From the NCBI RefSeq assembly GCF_025399195.1, contig NW_026252104.1, positions 124,001 through 188,000 on the forward strand: a stretch of 64,000 bases of DNA, in the 5' to 3' direction. Of the stretch, positions 23,218-33,859 are shown one piece after another; the stretch's first letter is position 1; every line of letters begins with the position of its first letter. This DNA is from Umbelopsis ramanniana AG. Lineage: Eukaryota > Mucoromycota > Umbelopsidomycetes > Umbelopsidales > Umbelopsidaceae. The notes below the pieces were generated by a model, which was not told where the DNA came from, did no database searches, and was given only the letters and a program-made list of their open reading frames with translations. The position numbers and the translations under genes are program-made.

Positions 23218-26041
23218 ATGACCGCACTTCTCTCTCTAGAAGGCAAAAAGACAGACCCAGCAGGATGGACTCCATTCATAAAGCAATATATTGCGGAATC
23301 ATACGCTGAGTCTCCAGATCAATATAGCGACGAATGTGCTATATTAGATCAACTACGTTCGCAATCTGTAAATATACCAAGCCATCCTAATGTTTTGGCA
23401 CGACTACAACAGTACGTATCAGATTTGTCACCCTTACTGCTGTAATATCCATCGACCTAGTGTCCCATTTTTTAATCAATTCCTTTAGATACTACGCACA
23501 ATTAGCTCAATTAATGACAAAGTTTCCATTGGATGTAAGTTTTCTTTTGCGTTTACGGCGTACTACTTGAGAAATTAACTCTAGGGTATTGTAATTTTCA
23601 TACTTTAGATCGGAATTCAGTTTTCCTGGTATCCAATCGCTGGGACTGGAGCGCCATCAGGTACAATATTTGAAAATGCTTTCGTTCCCTTTGACAGTGG
23701 TAGTCGCTAACACTTGTAAAAGTTGGCCATAAAAATGGTTATTATGAAAAGGCATGCGTATTATTTTCTATTGCCAGTATGTTTAGCGAATTAGCTTGTA
23801 GTGAAAGCAAGGATTCTCCCGAAGGCGCTCGACAAAGCTGCCTATACTTTCAGGTCAGTGAATTGAATTGTTGCTGGGAGTTTATAAAGTACTTGAAGCT
23901 ACGGTTATTCATCTCCAGCTGGTCATTAGAATGCTGCAGGATGCTATCAGCACCTGCGAGACGTTGTCATTCATGAGATTCGTGTACCGCCTCCTGCCGA
24001 TATGAGCCACAAGTCACTCACGTTATTGAGCACGCTAATGCTGGCACAGGCTCAGGAATGTAGTTGGAGAAAAGCGCTTCTCGAAAATGTACGACACGGT
24101 GCCATTGCTCGCTTGGCAATCAAACTATCCGAATTCTACCTTACCTTGGCTGATATTCTCACAGACGATGGCATAGCTTCTTTGTTTCCATCTTCTTGGG
24201 CATTACAAGTTCGTACAAAGGCTCACTACTTTGAAGCCATTGCCCATCATCGGAAAGGGATTGAATGTGAGCAGAACGGCAAATTTGGAGAACAAATTAC
24301 TCGACTCCAGTTGTCGGATGCGGCTTTGAAACTGGTGCAACAAGATATCAATGGCAGTCAATCTTTCTGGGGCTCTACTGCAACCATAAGCGACGCATTG
24401 CTTCGAGATGTCCATGATCTTCAGGAAATGATTGCAGAACAACTTGCTTCGGCCATTCGGGATAATGACTCCATCTATATGGACATCGTTCCTCAGGCCT
24501 CGCAAGTAGCACTTATTCCTGGATTCGAAATTGTGAAACCTCTTGTTCCCATCATTGTTAGCGAGCCTTTCAACGAGCTGGACCTTGCAGGAGACGATCC
24601 AAAGAAGCTAAAGCCTTTATTCACAAAATTGGTACCATTTGCAGTGCATCAGGCTATCAGCGTCTATGTCGATCGAAAAGACCTTCTCTTGAAAATGGAC
24701 ATACTGAAAAAAATTAAAGAACTGGATGAAGAATGCAACAGGTATTGTAGTGGCCTTTACCCTATCAAAAGTGTGTGAGACAGGATCTAATGGAACGGGC
24801 CTTATCAGTACGCTGCAAGATTTAGGCTTGCCATCTTCATTAGAGGCATTAGTACAGCCTACTGGACTACCCGATTCCATCTTATTAAAAGCGGAAGAGA
24901 TACAGCATGAGGGTGGATGTCAGGCTCTGTACAATATGTTTGATAATGTGGAAATGCTCTCTACAAAAAACGCTGCTTTGATTGATGAAGCGGTCAATGA
25001 ACTAGGAAAAGAGCATGATGAAGATGAACGCTTACGACGACGGTTTAGACTTGGTAATTAACATGATCAAAGTGCCTGGATTACTCTATACACACTAACG
25101 ATGAATTACTCATGTTCGTTGCAGAATGGATTAGACCAACGTCTATCTCTTTGACTGCTCAACTATTAGAGAAAGGCGACCAGCTGTCTCAAACATTAGA
25201 GAATGCTCGAAACGCAGACAAAATTGTCAGGGAGAAATTAAAAAACTGGTCCAAGTTGATCGATTTACTGTCTCTTCCTGAAAAGATAATCGAGCAGTCC
25301 ATCCCTTCAGGCACCATTGATGAAACGCAAGGGGGTGTCGGAGACGATATAATACAAAGACTCCAGTCCCTAGTAGATGAATGCTATGCCAATATACGCG
25401 ATAGACAACGCATAGCAGACGAAGCGCAATCTATGTCTGAACAAGATGATATATCTCCATTGATTCTTAAACGAGCATCCGAACTATCCGACCGATCATC
25501 GACGGTGAAAATTGAAACGTCGCAATTTGACCCATTGTTTACTACCGAACTCGGAAAATACAATGAATTGCTTAAGCAAGTCAAAAAGCACTCTCAAGAG
25601 CAGTGGGTTCTGCTTAATAAAATTAAGGATGCGAATAATGATTTCACAACCAAGCGAAAAGGTTCAGGCGAGATCAGCCGTCGGGAGAAGGCTTTGCAGA
25701 ACCTGGAACAAGCTTATCTAAAATTCAAAGAAATTCGAACCAACTTGGTTGAAGGCATCAAGGTAATTTATATCTGATTTATGCTTTCCAGAACCTTTTT
25801 ATGCCTGAAGTGATATTCAATGCAAAATTCTTTTCCTCCCCTTAGTTTCACTCACAATTTAGCAAAGCCTTGATGAAGTATCGGAACATATGCGTCGACT
25901 TTGTTGTGGCCCGACAATTAGAAGCGGAGGAACTCACCAGGTAAGACATGGTGGCAGAGTCAGGCTTTCTGTCCACCCAACTTCTCACTCAATCCCTTTG
26001 CTTTCTTCAGAGAATACAATGCTGGTCTTTTCGATACTTGA
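23218..26041 (+). CDS. RIM20: BRO1-domain pH-signalling scaffold PalA/Rim20
   Basis: PalA/Rim20 binds ESCRT-III and the YPxL motifs of PacC/Rim101 in ambient-pH signalling. Nine exons join in frame to 747 residues. The BRO1 domain (about 1-370) has FPLDIGIQFSWYPIAGTGAP, the KFPiDIG.dF.WYP signature closest to PalA, then AGCYQHLRDVVIHEIR and LMLAQAQECSWRKALLENV. The V (LYPxL-binding) domain follows: LGLPSSLEALVQPTGLPDSI, EGGCQALYNMF and WIRPTSISLTAQLL. An apparent frame change after residue ~428 is resolved by an intron at 24742-24808 with a branch-like CTAAT; it is not a frameshift. The C-terminus is short (EEYNAGLFDT-like) with no proline-rich tail. That argues for Rim20/PalA over Bro1/ALIX, though Bro1 is not excluded. 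Confidence 0.88.
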
Positions 26042-26199
26042 ACAAAAATAATAAAATCGTTTTGCTTCGTCTCTTATTGGCTCATGTCAGTGGGTTCATC
26101 ACATTGAGAACATATTGCTAATTTTGGGTAGTCACACGACCCCCGCGACGTATATGAACGTCGGCAATTGTGCCTTATCACCCCAACCCACCCTTCTTT

Positions 26200-27835
26200 A
26201 TGAAAATCATTACTGCCCTTGCCCTTACCTTTGCTTTGACAGCAACCACAGTTCAAGCTGGTCCTATTGGACTTGTTGATCAGATCTCTAACTTTGGATT
26301 TAGCCAAGGAGACGAACTTCGCCTCATTCAATACGGGTAAGCATTTGACCAATGCCGAGCATTGCCAAGGCGGTTCTGCCAAGGGAGTACCCCTACGCAA
26401 GAATATCATGGTTCCAAAGTGAAAAACGGTTTTATTGTCTTATCCACTAACGAATACCCTTTGTAGTGATGACCAGCCCGCCAAATGGATGAAGGAGAGC
26501 GAAATTTTGGAAATGTTCCGTCTCGGTATCAAGTACATGGATATCACTGACTATCAAGATGCTTATGATGATATCAAGATTGCTGGTAGCTGGAAGCCAT
26601 GTAAGTACTGTGGGAGGCACGGATAACTGGCTGATACGACTGTCGTGCTGGAGGGCTGCGTGAGCACATAGCGTCATATAGCTCCGAATGGGGTAATAAC
26701 ACTCGTTGGCCTTTGCAGTCATCCCTGCCAAAGCTCGTTTTGCTGATGAGGTTGAGCCATTCATTGGCAATTTGACCACCACTACCATGGAAATTGCCCT
26801 CACTAAGCTGACAAGCTTCAAGAACCGTTATTACAAATCCAGATGGGGCGCTGAATCTTGCAGATGGCTCATCCAATCTATTCGCGACCTTTCCGAAGGT
26901 GTTGAGGGTGTGACTGTAAAGGAATTTGAGCACACAGTAAGTACAAGACAACTTCAATATCATGATAGTGCTATCCGTTAACTAAGGCCACCGTCATTTC
27001 TACTCTCAGTGGGACCAATTCTCCATCATTGCTCGCTTTGAAGGCTCTAATCCAGATTTGAAGGACGAATTGGTTATTGTTGGAGCTCACCAGGACTCTG
27101 TCAACTTGTGGCTTCCTAGCTTTGGAACTGCCCCTGGTGCCGATGTAAGTAATTTGTCATATAGCGCATGAGAGCTGTATCTACGTTTGCTCCCGAGGTT
27201 ACGGAGATCTCTAACGCAGCACTTTTTGTGACACCTAGGACGATGGCAGTGGCACAGTCACTATCCTTGAAGCTTTCAGATCTCTTGTCGACAACGGCTT
27301 CAAGCCCGAGAGACCTGTAGAGTTCCACTGGTACTCTGCTGAAGAAGCTGGACTTTTGGGCTCCCAAGCTGTCGCTGCTGAGTATAAGAAGCAAGGCAAG
27401 CGGGTAGTTGCCATGCTCCAGGTGAGTAATATCATCCCAGCCAAGGCTTACGATTGCTTACCTACAGTCATGTTCTAATTTACCTGTCTGCAGAATGATA
27501 TGACTGGATATATTGGTTCTAACGGTGAAGTTATTGGTGTTGTCTCCGATCACGTCGACCCTGAATTGACCGACTTCTTGAAGACGCTTGTTGATACCTA
27601 TGCTGCCATTCCTTATGCTGACACCAAGTGCGGATATGCATGCTCTGACCACGCCAGTTGGGCTAAGCAAGGTTTCCCTAGTGCATTTACCATTGAAAGC
27701 GCTTTCGAAGATAGTAACAAGGCTATTCACACTACTGGCGATGTGATCTCACGCCTTTCCTTCAACCACATGAAGGAATTCGCCAAGGTTGCCACTGGTT
27801 TTGCTGTCGAACTTTCTCACGAGAGATCCGAGTAA
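26200..27835 (+). CDS. Secreted M28 zinc aminopeptidase (leucine aminopeptidase type)
   Basis: A di-zinc exopeptidase that removes N-terminal residues from peptides. Six exons join in frame to 382 residues. Residues 1-20 form a clear signal peptide ([20 protein letters not shown]). The inhibitor-like propeptide follows to about 90. Zinc ligands of the M28 fold are visible in order: His in VGAHQDSVN, bridging Asp in ADDDGSGT, catalytic Glu pair in [10 protein letters not shown], Asp in MLQNDMTGY and the last His in KAIHTTGD. A Cys pair (CGYACSD) fits the family disulphide. Secretion to the medium or vacuole is inferred from the signal peptide. All introns have GTAAG or GTGAG donors. An AATAAA signal follows 23 bases after the stop. 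Confidence 0.93.
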
Positions 27836-27857
27836 GCATTGCGGTTCATTAGTGTAT

Positions 27858-27863
27858 AATAAA
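27858..27863 (+). terminator. AATAAA poly(A) signal of the aminopeptidase
   Basis: Canonical hexamer just after the M28 peptidase stop codon; assigned by position. Confidence 0.45.
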
Positions 27864-28158
27864 TTCTGACCTATCTCGCTCTTCTGAGAGAATCGCAATC
27901 ACTTCAACCATGGTCAAATTGTTTCAATTCACCTGATATAGGTGGTTTTTCCTGAATAGTATAGAGCCTACACGAGTTTTACGCGAAAGTACTCTATCAA
28001 CCCCTATATAAACTACTGTTTTCCAAAGAAAAGCGCTTCTCTTTTTGTTGATGATCTGATTTTTAAAGACCACACTGTATGCTTGAGCAGTATGCCATAT
28101 ATTCTGGAGTCATCAACATTTTTTTCAAAGACTGTCAGCGCGACCATTTTCATCCTGT

Positions 28159-28164
28159 ACGCGT
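28159..28164. promoter_or_regulatory. MCB-type hexamer ACGCGT upstream of RDH54
   Basis: The same palindromic hexamer as before MCM10, here about 80 bases before the RDH54 ATG. MBF-type factors use it for G1/S transcription in other fungi. Function here is inferred from location. Confidence 0.45.
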
Positions 28165-28243
28165 CGGTCAGAAATAAAAATTGACCAGATTGATCAGCCG
28201 CTGACTGCCCAGCTTGTCTGTATTAGTCTTTCCAGGTGAATGA

Positions 28244-31200
28244 ATGCGTCGCTCAGCAGCTCCCAGCAAGCGAATAGCCCATTCTTCTGCACCGACATTA
28301 GCAGATCAGAATAAACGAACTCTTTCTAATCAGCCGGAGAATGGTCGCTCCGCAGCTGGATCTCACTATGAAAATAAGCGCCAAAGGGTCATTCCGCAGA
28401 ACAACGAAACAACTGCCAGCGACAGTGCTGTCCTAAAGAGCACTGAATCGAGATACTTTTCTATTGTATGGCGAAAACAGTCTATGAAGAAGGTAATGGG
28501 TCATGGGAAAGCTCCAGTGTATAGCTGAACAATACACTAATTGAAACTTGAACTTCCCATTCATTGTACTTACAGAATAAGGTATGTGATGCCGACTGAC
28601 GTTTTCTCGCTTATTGACCCCTCTACTGATCATTATGAGCTAATTCATAACAAACAATAGACGTGGGATGGTGATGGTGAGTTATGCGATTTGAGGATAT
28701 GGTATGGTATAGTACTTCTAATGTTTCCACAGGCTATCTGGTTTTAAACAATAAAATTCTGGAGATATTCGACACCAACCGAAAAGAGTGAGGACGAACT
28801 TTATCTATTGACATATTTATTGAATGGCCATTTATGAAAAACTGTTATGTTATAGGCTGGCTAAGTTATCGGCCACGTTCGTTAAGAGCTATAGCGAAGG
28901 AAGTGAATTTGCAGCATCCGGAAAGGACTTTGAGGTAATGTGTTGCAGCAAAGGCGATTCGTATATCAACGCTCAAGGTTTTGATGTTGGTCTATAACAA
29001 TAAATAGATTGCAAGAGAAATAACTAAACAGGAATATGAATTGGAGACTGGACAAACTGTTGCCGAATCTAAGGATCCGGCTACTGTAGAACGACCTGTG
29101 ATTCGACGCGGTGAGATATTGTTGGATGCGATAATTAGCTTGATATATTACGTCTTATACAGTTTGTATTAATTACAGTGGCATTACCGAAATTTCGAGC
29201 TCACACCACGCTACCTCCTGCACCATCCGTGGCAAATTATTCCATTCAACCGCGTCACAAGCCCGATGTTCCTGGAAGTTTGGTCTTACCTCGGCCATCC
29301 GACAAATACGTTCTTCAATACAATAAGCGGTATTTAATTGAGAATCTGCACATAGTGGTCTATAAGAAAAAGATATTGAAGTCGTTCACCTTAGAAATCG
29401 ACCGCTGGTGGATGTTGTTGTTGATCCTGTCATTTGCCAGCATTTAAGAGACCACCAGAGGCAAGGCGTTGCTTTCATGTATGAATGCCTGATGGATATG
29501 AAGGATTACGGTGGCGAAGGCGTCTTGTTGGCAGATGAAAGTACGTACAACACTCACTTTCTTTATGTTGAATCTCATAGTTGAAATTATGTTTGTTAAT
29601 TCGAATGTTTGCTTAGTGGGTCTCGGTAAAACATTGCAAGTAAGTTTACTCTTTAAGCTTGTTCCTCGAAGGTATGTCCAATCGCTAACCATGCAAACTC
29701 ATCCCCAGGCTATAGCGCTACTATGGACATTGCTAAGTATGTTTCTATATCCCTCTCCAATCAAAGATGTCGTGTGCTTACAATATAGTAGAGCAAACAC
29801 CCTTTCATGGAGAGCCACCGATCGTCAAAAAAGCGCTAATTGTTTGCCCAACGAGCGTCATAGAAGTAAGAGAGAATACTGCCATAACATGATCAATTTG
29901 TGTTTAGATTTACTGATGTTCGTACTGAAAGAATTGGAAGAAGGAGTTCAAAAAGTGGCTCTGCGATGAAAGGTATAATATATTCTATATCTAGAGTATG
30001 GGATCTTCTATCAGAATCTGCTAACGAATGTGCCATATCTAAAATGTAGAATCAGTGTTTATACTGTGGATCAAAAATCTCAACTTAATGATTTCCTGCA
30101 CAGTCCCATTTACAGTGCTATGATAGTTGGTTACGAAAAGGTACTATAGGTTGATAACTCAAAACATTACTGGACTTTCCTAACAAATTTTCATCAGCTA
30201 CGGAATATGGAGGATGAACTTGAAGGTGCTTCGTTCGACATAATTATTTGGTAAGCATAAGCAGAACTCTTGTCCTTTACATAGCAGCCTGGGTATCTAA
30301 CTACGTGCTCAAAGTGATGAAGGTATATTTTGAATAGCAGAGTTTCGCATGTATATGTGAAACATCGCGCTCATTAAATGCCTCAAAGGTCATCGACTGA
30401 AGAACCAAAACATAAAGACACTGCAAGTCATCAGCGCTATGCCAGCCAACAAGCGTATAATACTTAGTGGAACACCGTAAGTACACCTTATATCACACCT
30501 TATTATGCTGCCGTTTCTAAACAAACTATTATCAATTCAGAATACAAGTAAGTCAACTTTGTTTTAGACACGACATAGTTGCATTCATCGCATCATTGCT
30601 AAAATCAGGCAAACAGAATCATTTAGAAGAGTTTTGGTGCATGATAAATTTCCTCAATCCCAATATATTAGGCAAATATTCTCACTTCAAAAAGGTAAGG
30701 TGACGGTCTACTTGTGGAAGGATTGCCGCAAACTGTAGGTGTTAACATCATTCCTAGATGTACGAGACACCCATCAACCAGGCCCGGCAGCCTAATTCAA
30801 CGTAAGTGATGTTGCTCTCAATCAACTACGATCGACATGAACTGACATGATCACATAAAAGAAAGGAGGATTTGGAGCTGGGAAATGAGAGAGCTGACGA
30901 GGTATGATGAAACAAGTGGGGTTGGACTATGACAAAATATATTAGTATCTCTAAGTACTTCTCTTCCTGTAGCTCCTGAAGCTGGCCTCTCAGTTTATGC
31001 TCAGGCGAGAAATAGATGTGATAGCCAAATATTTGAAACCTAAAGGTACATACGTGGCTGTGATTTTTCTAGGCTTATACAACTACTAATTTGATTTGCA
31101 ACTCTAGTGGAGTATGTTATATTTTGCCGGCCTTCAGCCTTGCAACAGCAGCTTTATCACAAGTTACTATGGTCAGCAGCATGGATGGATATGGCACGGA

Positions 31201-32835
31201 ATCGCGCCGGATTCCTCGGTTGCATTACCGCCCTCAAAAAGGTCTCAAATTGTCCTACATTGGTATATGAGAGTGCGATGACTGGCGGTAAGCAGGTATG
31301 TGTAGGAACCGTAACATAAAACCCCACATGTATAAAGATTTTCTCTAATTCGTTTAGTAGGAAGCCAGCCTGTTTTCTAGCACAGATTGTTTGGATGAGT
31401 TCCCAGAGAACTTTGATGGAAGGCAGATAAATCATAAAGACAGTGGTGAGTATTTGCAATAGCGCATCGACAAGAGATCGGCATCTCGTTTTTAACACTA
31501 TGAATGCAGGTAAACTATATGTTCTTGTAGAGCTTCTGGCCAAATTGCGTCAGCATACATCAGAAAAAGTGGTCCTTGTTAGCAACTACACCCAAACGCT
31601 AGACATCTTAGAGGTGATGTGTGACGAGCATAATTACAAGTATTATAGACTTGACGGGTAAGGTATTGTTCAGAGCTGGATAGCAAACTTATATAGCTAA
31701 CTATAATTGTATTGATACAGATCAACGCCAGCCGCTCAGAGACAAACGATGGTCGATCATTTTAATGAGCCTGATGATGATCGTTGTAAGCTATTTCGCC
31801 TTGGCTTTAACTATTTCGATAACGTTTATTCAGCCATAACCGTTGTACAGTTGTATTCTTATTGAGCGCGAAAAGTGGTGGCATTGGCTTGAACCTGACT
31901 GGAGCATCACGACTGGTAAGTACCAATTTGTTGATGAGACAAGATTATGCTATCGGTGGCTAATGAAGATTTTTATAAAACAAGATCCTTTTTGACCCTG
32001 ATTGGTAAATATTCAGAGCCAAACTCGGTAGATTAACGAAGGTTAATTATGCTAACACTATGCACTTCATTTTATCGTACATAGGAACCCTAGGTAGGAG
32101 TTATTACATATGATGATAGCATGGCGTACCATACATTGTTATTGACTTACTACCTACCAGTGTGGACAAGCAAGTCATGGCCAGAATTTACCGTGACGGA
32201 CAGAAAAGAACTGCACATGTGTACAGATTGTTAACGTATGTTGAATATCTAGTTTGATGGTAACATCTCAAATCGATGCTAAGTAACTTCAATTGGCCTA
32301 CAGCACAGGTACTATTGACGAAAAGATATTCCAGAGGCAATTGAACAAGAGCTCTTTGAGTGAGTCGATCATGGGTCTGGGAGAAGAGCCGAGCGTAAAC
32401 CATTTCAGCGATAGTCAGATTCGCGATTTGTTCAGACTAGACACAGATACTTTCTGCCAAACGCACGACCTGCTTCGCTGCAAATGCAGTGTAAGCATCA
32501 ACATGATGAAGTACCATCTTTTTTTTTATATTCTTTTTAACATAGAGAATTATAGGAAACAACGCAGAATATAGATCCAGAAGAACCTAGGCAGGCATTT
32601 CTTACCAAGGCAAGTCACTGCTGAAGCGGGGATTTCGTTCGCTACCAAATGCTAATATCCATTATAGAACGATATTAAATCCCTAGAAGAATGGAAACAT
32701 ATTATGATTTCTGAAAATAATGTAGATAATGATATGTTAGCGATAGACGACACCATCCTAACTCAAGCATTGCTCACGTTTCGACAGCGGCAAGAAGACG
32801 TTGTTAGCTTCGTGATGAAAAAAAGTAACCAATAA
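28244..32835 (+). CDS. RDH54: Rdh54/RAD54B Swi2/Snf2 recombination translocase
   Basis: A dsDNA translocase that works with Rad51/Dmc1 in homologous recombination. It is encoded by about thirty small exons, roughly 850 residues in all. The N-terminus carries the RAD54B-type YFSIVWRKQSMKK followed by TWDGDGYLVL. Helicase motifs read in order across exons: VDVVVDPVICQHLRDHQRQG, LLADEMGLGKTLQA (Walker A), ALIVCPTSVI, SFDIIICDEGHRLKN-type box, ILSGTPIQNHLEEFW, VVLVSNYTQTLDILE, YYRLDGSTPAAQRQ, LLSAKSGGIGLNLTGASRL, DPDWNPSVDKQVMARIYRDG. Three exons are only 6, 7 and 9 bases long. The shift near 29330 is an intron (acceptor at 29393), not a frameshift. The N-terminal WRK..KTW.GDG block separates this from Rad54. 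It starts 80 bases after an MCB hexamer. Confidence 0.93.
28576..28581 (+). other. 6-nt microexon of RDH54
   Basis: Six bases (codons Asn-Lys) bordered by an upstream AG and a downstream GTATGT. They join MKK to TWDGDG, giving the family-like KK-NK-TWDGDG. Skipping would keep the frame and delete two residues. Confidence 0.7.
30541..30547 (+). other. 7-nt microexon of RDH54
   Basis: Seven bases between TTCAG and GTAAGT complete the helicase box SGTPIQN: the upstream exon ends in ACA CC and the next begins at Asn. Skipping would shift the frame. Confidence 0.75.
32085..32093 (+). other. 9-nt microexon of RDH54
   Basis: Nine bases between ACATAG and GTAGGA encode most of the NPS in DPDWNPSVDKQ. 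Both neighbours join in the right phase. Skipping keeps frame but damages a highly conserved Snf2 motif. Confidence 0.75.
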
Positions 32836-32955
32836 AATGTGAGAGTGGCTTAGCTAAAGACGCAAATTGAAAAAAAAAAAAAATTGTTGAGCGGCAGAGC
32901 AAATAATACACAGGGACAAGAAGCCAATACAAAGTTTCTTCCTCTTTCGCTTACT

Positions 32956-33603
32956 ATGCAGGTTTTCGTCAAATCTCTTGCGGGTAACACCCTTGCCCTC
33001 GATGTTGCTGCCACTTCCACCGTCGAATCCGTCAAGGCCATGATCCAGGCCCGTGAGGGTGAGTTGATAAGTTATTGGAGAAAAAGCTAAAAGGAATGAC
33101 GATTCCAAACCATCACAAATTTTTTTGTGGTGTAAAAATCTAATCCTAAGGCGAATCTTTATATCCGAACTTCAATCTCTTTCACTGTTTACTCATCTCA
33201 ATGTTCGTGTCACTAAATTCCATCCCATCTCGAAGGTATCGAGTCTGGTCTTCAGTGCCTCTCCTTCGCTGGTAAGTCTCTTCGTGACTCCGAGGACCTT
33301 GCTCTCTATGGTGTCCAGGACAACAGCACTCTCCACCTTAACGCCGAATTGCTCGGTGGTGGTAAGAAGCGCAAGAAGAAGACCTACACCACCCCCAAGA
33401 AGATCAAGCACAAGAAGAAGAAGGTCAAATTGGCTGTTCTCAAGTACTACAAGGTTGACGAGTCTGGCAAGATCACTCGTCTTCGTCGTGAGTGCCCCAA
33501 CACCGAGTGCGGTGCTGGTATCTTCATGGCTTGGCATCATGACCGTCAATACTGCGGAAAGTGCGGTTTGACCTACGTCTTCAAGCAGGGTCAAGATGCT
33601 TAA
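32956..33603 (+). CDS. RPS31: Degenerate ubiquitin-like / ribosomal protein eS31 fusion
   Basis: Two exons (32956-33058 and 33236-33603) give 156 residues. The C-terminal half is a normal eS31 (Rps27a/Rps31) of the 40S subunit: [32 protein letters not shown] and a four-Cys zinc finger (CPNTECGAG... [11 protein letters not shown]). The N-terminal 76 residues align to ubiquitin without gaps but at well under half identity. Retained: Lys6, Lys27, Lys48, Gly47 and the GG at 75-76 before eS31. Changed: Ile44 to Ser, Val70 to Asn, Arg42 to Cys, Arg72 to Glu, Arg74 to Leu, Lys11, Lys29, Lys33 and Lys63. The Ile44 patch and E1-contact arginines are therefore lost. Removal at the GG by a deubiquitinase is plausible but inferred. 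The 177-base intron is longer than most here and holds two hairpins. Confidence 0.92.
33093..33132 (+). other. Tandem hairpins in the eS31 intron
   Basis: Two adjacent inverted repeats lie in the single intron: GGAAT/ATTCC at 33093-33106 around a four-base loop, and a nine-pair stem (one G-U) at 33111-33132 closed by four T. They may be chance or structural; no box C/D or H/ACA snoRNA motifs accompany them. Confidence 0.4.
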
Positions 33604-33629
33604 ATCTTGTCTACCCCTAACCTTTAAAA

Positions 33630-33635
33630 AATAAA
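33630..33635 (+). terminator. AATAAA poly(A) signal of eS31
   Basis: Hexamer 27 bases after the eS31 stop codon, in the 256-base gap shared with the convergent isocitrate dehydrogenase gene. Confidence 0.45.
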
Positions 33636-33859
33636 AAAGCATTTGCTATTTTTTGATTTACGAAAACTTTAAGCCATTGTTTTGTCCCCATTAGTCTCTC
33701 GTGTAGTTTTTAGCTTTTATTTTGACATCTGAGGTGTAATGTGTACATATAAAAAGTTGAAGTATTGGTAGATTAGATCACTATCCTTCCTTGCTGGCTT
33801 CTCATCGGAAGGCTACCATTAACCCATAAGCATCTGTATGTCCAATGTATAGTTCCGAT

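Larger units (their letters stand above)
27836..28243. other. Intergenic: peptidase 3' end and RDH54 promoter
   Basis: About 400 bases. It contains the peptidase poly(A) signal, a TATAAA at 28007-28012 and an ACGCGT hexamer at 28159-28164 upstream of RDH54. No ORF. Confidence 0.45.

Noticed and set aside
24742-24808. Apparent frameshift in the PalA/RIM20 gene
   Set aside because: A GTATTG donor, CTAAT branch-like site and CAG acceptor define a 67-base intron that restores the frame with good family continuity (EECN-STLQDLGLP).
29330-29393. Apparent frame break in RDH54 before VDVVVDP
   Set aside because: Explained by a GTATTT...TTAG intron; both exons join in frame (YNKR-NRPLVDVVVDP).
33059-33235. 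Box C/D snoRNA in the eS31 intron
   Set aside because: A weak C-like ATGACGA is present but no CTGA D box lies near the intron end and no terminal stem pairs.
33193-33642. 149-codon antisense frame opposite eS31
   Set aside because: Arises from the strong codon bias of the eS31 sense strand; the Leu-rich antisense product is a shadow.
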